Below are positions 51,481-56,939 of a DNA stretch of 56,939 nt, one piece after another. Both the position numbers and the translations under genes were made by a program. The notes beneath the pieces are model-generated. The model worked only from the letters and a program-made list of their open reading frames with translations. It had not been told where the DNA came from and searched no databases. Numbering within the stretch: the stretch's first letter is position 1; each line of letters begins with the position of its first letter. This stretch comes from JAZDFP01 sp043801445 (GTDB lineage: Bacteria; Planctomycetota; MHYJ01; JACQXL01), in contig JAZDMB010000001.1 of assembly GCA_043801445.1 (NCBI GenBank), positions 1 to 56,939 of the forward strand, in the 5' to 3' direction.

Positions 51481-51717
51481 TAGTATACGGGGGGTGTTGG
51501 TGTAGATTTTATAGGGACTTATGACAAGCAAGGTGTTCATTTTCGCTAAATTTGACCATAAAAACACGAAAATATAGCTGTTTTTCCTATTTGCTCGCGC
51601 TGAAGGTGTTCATTTTATTTAACACCAATAACCCCAAAGAGTTATTAACACAAATTATACTAATAGGATAGAACTAAATAAATGAATTTATATTCGAATT
51701 TATTGGTCGAATTCGTG

Positions 51718-51966
51718 CTATTCGTGTTTAAGAAAGGTATTAAGTCCAAACTTGCGGTATTTATACACCCATCTCCTGACAGACATATAAGACACGTCCA
51801 GATAATTAGCAATATCCTGAAATGGCTTTTTCTGGTCGGATAGATAAAGTGCTTGAAGCGGATGCCGCTTCTTCCATTGTTTAAGATATGTCAATCTCTG
51901 TAATTCATCCTTAATCTGCTTCTTCTCTTCCGGCGTGAGTTTGATGTAGGTGTGAGGATAAGGCAT
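51718..51966 (-). CDS. Small helix-turn-helix protein
   Basis: 82 residues. The second half is an HTH (PFQDIANYLDVSYMSVRRWV), of the type at the N-terminus of IS630-like transposases, but no catalytic part follows, so it is a free-standing DNA-binding protein or a domesticated fragment. It starts 10 bp after the ECF sigma factor gene and is probably cotranscribed with it, in the place where an anti-sigma factor would be expected. Confidence 0.7.
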   Translation of the reverse strand: MPYPHTYIKLTPEEKKQIKDELQRLTYLKQWKKRHPLQALYLSDQKKPFQDIANYLDVSYMSVRRWVYKYRKFGLNTFLKHE

Positions 51967-51976
51967 ATTTCTAATA

Positions 51977-52603
51977 TTATATATATTTTTTCAGTTTTTC
52001 CTTAAGCCCCTCCCGTGCCCGCCAGAGAATGGATTTTACAGCCGAGACCGAGAGTTTCATCACCTTACCAATCTCTTCATAAGACAATCCTTCATACTTA
52101 TCCAGAATAACTGCAATCCTTTGTTGCGGAGGTAATGACTCTATTGCCGATTTCACATCTTGCCTGATTTCCATATTCTCACTATTTTCTATCGGTTCAC
52201 TATTGACTTCCGGACATAATTTATCATCTCCGCCAAAGGCGGATCTACCTCTGGCACAAGGACGCCCCGAAAAGCTTTCTTCCGAAAAATCCATTGATTT
52301 AGTTTTACGACGGATAGTATCCCTAATCTCGTTCAAGCATAGATTATGCACTATAGTAAAAAGATAATATTTGAATTGAGTAACCGGTTTATATTTATTC
52401 TTTGCCTTATATATTCTCAAAAATACTTCCTGAGCCATGTCCTCGGCAAAAACATTATCACCGATATAACGAGTAATAACATTAACAACCATCTGCTGAT
52501 ATTTTGTAAAAAGTGTAGCGAAGGCGCTTTTACTGCCCTTCTGGAACTCTACCATCAGAAATGCATCTTCATCCGGCACTAAATTCTTTTCATTTTGTGT
52601 CAT
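51977..52603 (-). CDS. ECF-type RNA polymerase sigma factor
   Basis: 208 residues. Region 2: FATLFTKYQQMVVNVITRYI, NVFAEDMAQEVFLRIYKAKN. Region 4: IESLPPQQRIAVILDKYEGL, SYEEIGKVMKLSVSAVKSIL with HTH. The linker is long because residues about 112-125 (SGRPCARGRSAFGG) are encoded by a palindromic element (CCGCCAAAGGCGG at 52232-52244) of the same type as in holA. The insertion falls in the flexible region between sigma2 and sigma4, where it should be tolerated. AGGGA precedes the ATG. Confidence 0.93.
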   Translation of the reverse strand: MTQNEKNLVPDEDAFLMVEFQKGSKSAFATLFTKYQQMVVNVITRYIGDNVFAEDMAQEVFLRIYKAKNKYKPVTQFKYYLFTIVHNLCLNEIRDTIRRKTKSMDFSEESFSGRPCARGRSAFGGDDKLCPEVNSEPIENSENMEIRQDVKSAIESLPPQQRIAVILDKYEGLSYEEIGKVMKLSVSAVKSILWRAREGLKEKLKKYI

Positions 52604-52677
52604 TATGGAGATTCCCTCATGAGAGTTTTAACAAATAGTTTATCTGCCTTTGCAGAAAACAATTCTAAAGGCGAAAA

Positions 52678-53160
52678 TCATTTTCTACGGGAAATGATAA
52701 AAACTACTCCTAACATTACTATAGTGATAACAAAATTTTGCCAGCCATTTAATTCCCATTGATATTTCCAGGTCAATTGCATTACTGAGGAAAAAGGAAA
52801 TAAATATGGTATAGGCCATTGGTAACCTTCGGGCCCCCGTGCCCCTATTAAATCACATAACAGATGGATATGAAAGACTATTAAGAAAATAAAAAGCGTA
52901 AGTAATTTGTTTTTGGCAAATAACAACATTGCTAATAACCCTAATATTACAGCGCTAATATTGTGAGCAAGTTGATGGTGATAGTTGGAATAAAAATTCA
53001 ATGGTCTTCCGGTATGCCTTGTGGCTAACTCAAATATAAAACCCAAGCCATCTATATCAGATATAATTCCACCCAGTGTGATTAATATCCTATCTCGTTT
53101 TCCTGCAGTGGTTAAAGCGGATATATTCCAACTAATCAAGAAGTGGGTTATTGGATTCAT
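52678..53160 (-). CDS. YdjM/DUF457-type membrane-bound hydrolase
   Basis: 160 residues, about four membrane segments. Conserved polar residues of the family lie at the membrane face: TH (residue 5-6), ISDIDGLG, SNYHHQLAHN and HIHLLCDLIGARGPEG. The family is described as metal-dependent hydrolases, with poorly known substrates. It is complete and lies between the kinase and sigma factor genes on the same strand. Confidence 0.82.
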   Translation of the reverse strand: MNPITHFLISWNISALTTAGKRDRILITLGGIISDIDGLGFIFELATRHTGRPLNFYSNYHHQLAHNISAVILGLLAMLLFAKNKLLTLFIFLIVFHIHLLCDLIGARGPEGYQWPIPYLFPFSSVMQLTWKYQWELNGWQNFVITIVMLGVVFIISRRK

Positions 53161-53207
53161 TTAATCCTGATGGTCATATCCATTAATAAATTACGACTAA
53201 AATATTA

Positions 53208-55187
53208 TCATTTCATTTGAATCTCAAGAGGGTCTATGTCTTTCTGCTTATACTTGCTGAATTGCTCTTCGGAAAATATCCCTTTAAATTTTGCTTCTAT
53301 ATTAGATTTTATCTGTGTTAGTTTTTGCAAATAAGTTGTTTTAGTTCCCGGTATTTCAAGGGATAATATCCTGGAGATTTTCAATTCTTTTCCTCTCGGA
53401 TTCATCTGAGAATTTTTTATGCTATTTATTTCGTTCGGGACATTAAATCCATCCTGCCTTGGGATGAAAAAAATACTAATAACTTCTTGATGAGCTGACT
53501 GAATGATAGCCTTTGATTTTTCTGCCTGTTCATCCGTAAGAAACAGAAATTCAGTAAATTCATCAAAGGAAGGCTTTTTCCTTAAATTATCCTCATCGGA
53601 ATCTGCATTTTTTGGTACCATATATAAATACCATATCCCATCATCTAAAACCCAAATATTCTTTTGAGAAATTACCACATCCTTAAATCTGGATGGCTGG
53701 TTAGGATTATGAAATGAAAAAACCACTTCTATCTCGACATTGACAAAAGGAAAATCTATAGCTGGCTCCTGAATTTTTATATCGTTATCTCTTATTTTGA
53801 ATACGGTAATTTTACCACCACGAGACTCATAAAATTCGTGCAGCCGCTTTAAGTCCCCCAGAAATCGGTTAACCTTTTCTTCATCCCCTCCTGAACGGGT
53901 GTCCCCGCCCGGATGAACATCCGTTCGGACGGGCAGTCGGGCAGGTATATTCTTATCTTTTGATATATAAAAATAAGGTTTTATTTTCTCATAATTCTTA
54001 TCAACAAAATACTTATAACACTCATTACAGCGTTCAAGAAGTTTATCCTTAAGGTATTCTCTTTTTTGCTCAGGTGAAACCTGTCCGTTATCAGCTGAAT
54101 TAGATTTTGCCTGTGATATACTTGGCTGTTTATTTTTTCTTATGATGGAAACTATAAATATAATAACTATGGCAAGAACAGCCGCAGTAATAATCATTTT
54201 CTTATTAATAATCTTTCTGGTGTTTTTAACATTATGAGTTGACGAAATTACTGTTCGAATCGATGCTTCTCCTGCCTGACGGGATACCGAAGAAGTTCTT
54301 TCGGGAAGTCTCGCCCCATTAACGGTCGCAATCTCGTTAGAACATCTATCAATATCATTAATTAATTCTTCAGTGGACTGATACCGATTCATTGCATCTT
54401 TTTCCATCATTTTGTTGATAATCAGACTGACGCTTTCAGGAATTTCAGGGTTAAATTCACGAATCGGAGGCGGTTTCTCGTTAATATGTTTCAAAATAAT
54501 TGATACGGTGCTATCGCCGTCAAAAGGTCTCTTGCCACTAATCATATAATATAGAGTAATGCCGAGGGCATAGATATCAGCACGTCCGTCAACCTTAAGT
54601 CCTTTCGCCTGTTCCGGCGAAAGATAATATGGTGTTCCAAGTATATCCCCTGTCCGTGAAAGATGACTGGCTACATCTAATACCCGCGCCAGCCCAAAAT
54701 CCATAAGTTTGATCTCGTCGTTTTTGGTAATCATGATATTTTCGGGCTTGATATCACGATGTATAATACCCTTATGGTGCGCCACTGACAAAGCAACAGC
54801 AACATCATTAACGATTCTTAATGCCTCCGATAAATTTATTTTCCCCTCTCTTCTTATCTTACCCGCCAAACTTTCACCATCAACATATTGCATTATGATA
54901 AAATAGTAATCATCCTGTTTAGCAACATTATATATTTGAACGATATTGGAATGCTCTAATTGAGCAGCAGAACGAGCCTCACGAATAAATCTCTTTACCC
55001 GTTCATCTTCCTGTGCAAAAGAAGGCGGTAATATTTTAACAGCCACGTTCTTATTAAGAGCAAGATGATGCGCCAGATAAACCACGCCCATCCCGCCTTC
55101 ACCAATCTTTTTAATGAGACGGCAAGCACCAAATACCTTTCCGGTTAATATGTCTTTATCTTGGCTATTACTTTTCATTTCGTTCAT
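53208..55187 (-). CDS. Membrane Ser/Thr protein kinase (Hanks type)
   Basis: 659 residues. Kinase domain 19-285 with GEGGMG (29-34), Lys51 in VAVKIL, HRDIKPEN (143-150), DFG (163-165), GTPYYLSPEQA and DIYALG. A membrane helix at 331-349 places the C-terminal ~300 residues outside the cytoplasm; these form no domain I can name (FVNVEIEVVFSFHNPNQPSR, then a helical end). Residues 415-435 (PARLPVRTDVHPGGDTRSGG) are repeat-derived, from a palindromic element at about 53886-53947; residues 295-312 may be another. The gene overlaps the Minf_1886 gene by 20 bp. Confidence 0.93.
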   Translation of the reverse strand: MNEMKSNSQDKDILTGKVFGACRLIKKIGEGGMGVVYLAHHLALNKNVAVKILPPSFAQEDERVKRFIREARSAAQLEHSNIVQIYNVAKQDDYYFIIMQYVDGESLAGKIRREGKINLSEALRIVNDVAVALSVAHHKGIIHRDIKPENIMITKNDEIKLMDFGLARVLDVASHLSRTGDILGTPYYLSPEQAKGLKVDGRADIYALGITLYYMISGKRPFDGDSTVSIILKHINEKPPPIREFNPEIPESVSLIINKMMEKDAMNRYQSTEELINDIDRCSNEIATVNGARLPERTSSVSRQAGEASIRTVISSTHNVKNTRKIINKKMIITAAVLAIVIIFIVSIIRKNKQPSISQAKSNSADNGQVSPEQKREYLKDKLLERCNECYKYFVDKNYEKIKPYFYISKDKNIPARLPVRTDVHPGGDTRSGGDEEKVNRFLGDLKRLHEFYESRGGKITVFKIRDNDIKIQEPAIDFPFVNVEIEVVFSFHNPNQPSRFKDVVISQKNIWVLDDGIWYLYMVPKNADSDEDNLRKKPSFDEFTEFLFLTDEQAEKSKAIIQSAHQEVISIFFIPRQDGFNVPNEINSIKNSQMNPRGKELKISRILSLEIPGTKTTYLQKLTQIKSNIEAKFKGIFSEEQFSKYKQKDIDPLEIQMK

Positions 55188-55545
55188 TTATTATATTCTC
55201 CGCCCCATCTTTAAAAACCTCGTTGAAGTCATACCTATCCTTAAAATCATCTTTGGAATCATCTTCTGTTTTACCCATCAACCCTGCATTAACAAGATTA
55301 AATACTATTTCACCAAAATCATCAGTCCGTAACACCCCCCATTTATTAAAAACCATCTTAGCCAAAGGACCGAATTGTTGTAACGCATAATTACGAATCC
55401 CATCAAGTAATTCACCTCCGCTGATATGACGGTATTTGCCAATCTTTTTAAGAGTATATTGCAACGCTTCAAAAACAAAGTTATATGCCTCGCGTTGATA
55501 ACGAATATCTTCCTTTAGTATCTTATCTATTAAATCATTATTCAT
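55168..55545 (-). CDS. Minf_1886-family protein
   Basis: 125 residues from the ATG at 55545, which gives the usual family start (IDKILKEDIRYQREAYNFVF); ATG 55560 and GTG 55563 are in frame. Family marks: YRHISGGELLDGIRNYALQQ, GPLAKMVFNKWGVLRTDDFG and EIVFNLVNAGLMGKTEDDS. Function unknown; common in planctomycetes and relatives. Translationally coupled to the kinase gene through a 20-bp overlap, so the two may work together. Confidence 0.85.
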   Translation of the reverse strand: MNNDLIDKILKEDIRYQREAYNFVFEALQYTLKKIGKYRHISGGELLDGIRNYALQQFGPLAKMVFNKWGVLRTDDFGEIVFNLVNAGLMGKTEDDSKDDFKDRYDFNEVFKDGAENIINERNEK

Positions 55546-55621
55546 AATTAAGTAACTCATCACAAAGGCACTAAATACGCAGAGAATTTATACTTGCCTG
55601 TACCACAAGAAAAAAGAGAAA

Positions 55622-55729
55622 CACGAATGATACAAATGGAACGAATCTCACGAATATTCTTTTGGGGATAGGAACCTTAAGTAGTAATTTTTTATTCGTA
55701 TCATTTGTCTTTATTCGTCTTATTCGTGT
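55622..55729. repeat. Inverted-repeat element, CACGAATGATACAAATG type
   Basis: CACGAATGATACAAATGGAACGAAT on the left and an imperfect complement (ATTCGTATCATTTGTC, TTATTCGTG) on the right. It fills most of the gap between metG and the Minf_1886 gene. Confidence 0.75.
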
Positions 55730-55737
55730 TTATATTT

Positions 55738-56939
55738 CTATTCGTCTATTCGCGGAAAAAGCGGATTGCCTTTATTTATCTTCGTGCCCTGAATCATCTG
55801 TCCGAACATAAGATGCTGTGGAATAGATACTTCTTGATCTGTTATACCTAATTGCTTTCTAATTGACTCACAGGTTTGAGGCATAAAAGGCGTCAGATAT
55901 ATTGAAATAATCCTGATTACTTCCGCCAGAGTATATAAAACAGTATTCAAGCGAGGCGATTTCTCTTTTGCCAGCACCCATGGTTTAATGTCATCAACAT
56001 ATTTATTAGCCAATCTTACTATCTCCCATATTTTTTCCAATGCCAAACTAAATTGAAAATGTTCCATATGCCCCATAATAACATCTTGTAATGATAGAAT
56101 AGTTTTCTTTAAAGATTCATTTGAATTATCTGCACTATCTTGAACAGGTATCTTGCCATTATTATATTTTTCAATCATTGTCAGGGTTCTCAGAATCAGG
56201 TTACCAAGTTCGTTGCCGAGTTCGTTGTTATAACGGTTCAAAAGCGCCGAGTATGAAAAATCACCATCCTGCCCGAAAGGTATTTCACGCAGTAAAAAAT
56301 AGCGTAAACTATCAACCCCGCACATAAGCCCGGAATTCGGGGCATCACCTTTTTCACCTGAATTATGTGCGGGGTCAACCCCGAATTTTGCTATAACATC
56401 CCGCGGGTATATAACATTACCCTTGGATTTTGATATCTTGTCCGAATTCATCGTCCACCAGCCGTGAGCAAATATTTTTCGTGGTGGTTCTAATCCGGCA
56501 GACATCAACATACAGGGCCAGATAACCGCGTGGAACCAAAGAATATCTTTAGCCATAAAATGAACATCCGCAGGCCAGAATTTCTTAACATTATTGTTAT
56601 CATCAGGATAACCTATCGCTGAAAGATAATTGGTCAGCGCATCAAACCATACCCAGATAATATGTTTCGGGTCAATGGGCAGAGGAATACCCCAGTCAAA
56701 AGAAGCCCGGCTGATACTGATATCCTCCATCCCCATCTCCACCCTTGACAGGATTTCATTATACCTGGAAACCGGCTCAATAAAATCTTTATGCTCCTTG
56801 AGATATGAAATCATTTTATCCTGATATTTACTCAACCTAAAGAAATAATTGTCTTCCTCAAGAAATTCAGTCGGTCTCTGACAGACAGGACAAGTTTTAT
56901 CGGGAGAGTCTTTTAATGAAACATATCGTTCACAAGGTG
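55738..56939 (-). CDS. metG: Methionyl-tRNA synthetase, N-terminal part beyond the window
   Basis: The frame is open to the right edge: the visible protein begins in the zinc domain (CERYVSLKDSPDKTCPVCQR, then EEDNYFFRLSKYQDK). The TTG at 56835 is internal. Motifs: FDWGIPLP, VWFDALTNYLSAIGYP, KDILWFHAVIWP, HGWWTMNSDKISKSKGNVI (KMSKS loop) and the anticodon-binding helical domain. Between KFG and VDSLRYFLLREIPFG there are 21 extra residues, encoded by a palindromic element (56315-56375). The HIGH motif lies outside. There is no C-terminal tRNA-binding OB domain after PLFPRIDE. Confidence 0.96.
   Translation of the reverse strand, partial: PCERYVSLKDSPDKTCPVCQRPTEFLEEDNYFFRLSKYQDKMISYLKEHKDFIEPVSRYNEILSRVEMGMEDISISRASFDWGIPLPIDPKHIIWVWFDALTNYLSAIGYPDDNNNVKKFWPADVHFMAKDILWFHAVIWPCMLMSAGLEPPRKIFAHGWWTMNSDKISKSKGNVIYPRDVIAKFGVDPAHNSGEKGDAPNSGLMCGVDSLRYFLLREIPFGQDGDFSYSALLNRYNNELGNELGNLILRTLTMIEKYNNGKIPVQDSADNSNESLKKTILSLQDVIMGHMEHFQFSLALEKIWEIVRLANKYVDDIKPWVLAKEKSPRLNTVLYTLAEVIRIISIYLTPFMPQTCESIRKQLGITDQEVSIPQHLMFGQMIQGTKINKGNPLFPRIDE
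56315..56375. repeat. Palindromic element inserted in metG
   Basis: Perfect 13-bp terminal inverted repeats, ACCCCGCACATAA (56315-56327) and TTATGTGCGGGGT (56363-56375). A 9-bp direct repeat TCAACCCCG occurs at 56312-56320 and 56375-56383, so the Gly-Val-Asp codons are duplicated. Net insertion 63 bp, in frame. Confidence 0.9.

Larger units (their letters stand above)
50869..51717. other. Gene-free spacer of 849 bp
   Basis: Holds repeat elements (GTGTCACCG/CGGTGACAC pair 50985-51035; 51030-51111), the 22-bp array (51217-51458) with its fold-back borders, and an AT-rich stretch with an ATTCGTGTTTAAG repeat half (about 51710) towards the HTH gene. ORFs across the array are artefacts. Confidence 0.7.

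Noticed and set aside
56833..56835. TTG start for metG
   Set aside because: The MetRS zinc domain continues upstream in the same frame to the window edge.

Overview
The window is bacterial chromosomal DNA. It holds bacterial-type ribosomal proteins (rplK, rplA, rplJ), a type-A RNase P RNA, tatC, an ECF sigma factor and genes with canonical TTGACA/TATAAT promoters. The lineage is probably uncultured. A Hanks-type kinase next to a Minf_1886-family gene, a TPR/peptidase-MA protein and many large secreted multidomain proteins fit the Planctomycetota or a related PVC-like phylum, but this is inference; no rRNA is present. Two enzymes have an archaeal look: a stand-alone GMP synthase ATP-PPase subunit and a GatD-type amidotransferase subunit.

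Layout. 1-2.1 kb: C-terminal part of a secreted fibronectin-III protein, then repeat-rich spacer. 2.7-5.2 kb (minus): guaA-type subunit and glutamine synthetase. 5.6-7.8 kb (plus): gatD and thyX. 8.0-10.6 kb: hicBA toxin-antitoxin under a perfect promoter, a membrane protein, and an orphan parB followed by a 22-bp tandem array and a parS-like palindrome. 10.7-16.8 kb (minus): an accessory block with a SEC-C protein, TIR protein, PDZ lipoprotein, small membrane protein, YD-like repeat protein and Bro-N protein, most bordered by GGTGTCCCCCGAATT-type repeats. 17-22.5 kb (minus): three large envelope or secreted proteins. 22.9-25.5 kb (minus): two diverged HslV/proteasome-like Ntn-hydrolase homologues, one apparently catalytic and one apparently dead, with a four-helix-bundle ORF between them; a fragment of a third copy lies near 16.95 kb. 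25.6-28.8 kb (minus): LtaS-like sulfatase-fold enzyme and membrane metallophosphoesterase.

28.9-37.2 kb (plus) is mostly housekeeping: permuted ATP-grasp ligase with tldD/tldE, birA, tRNA-Ala, tRNA-Val, M42 aminopeptidase, rplK-rplA-rplJ (no rplL). 37.2-40.9 kb (minus): zinc ribbon, holA, mtnA, rnpB, RNase HI. 41.1-49.9 kb (plus): gap, a tandem pair of membrane-anchored coiled-coil proteins ending in BRCT-like domains, tatC, a YchF-like GTPase, an argG-like gene with altered motifs, pncC and recJ. 50.0-56.9 kb (minus): a HEPN-like protein, a second 22-bp tandem array, small HTH protein plus ECF sigma factor, DUF457-type membrane protein, Ser/Thr kinase with Minf_1886 protein, and metG running off the right edge.

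Two themes run through the window. First, short palindromic elements have inserted in frame into housekeeping genes (metG, glnA, holA, sigma factor, kinase, sulfatase), like the palindromic elements of Rickettsia; the metG copy is the clearest. Second, intergenic spacers carry several families of nested inverted repeats (CGCAGAGACGCAGAG type, GGTGTCCCC type, TTCACTGTTCATTG type). The most interesting candidates for undescribed biology are the HslV-like pair, the transmembrane-BRCT pair and the parB/22-bp-array/parS-like locus.
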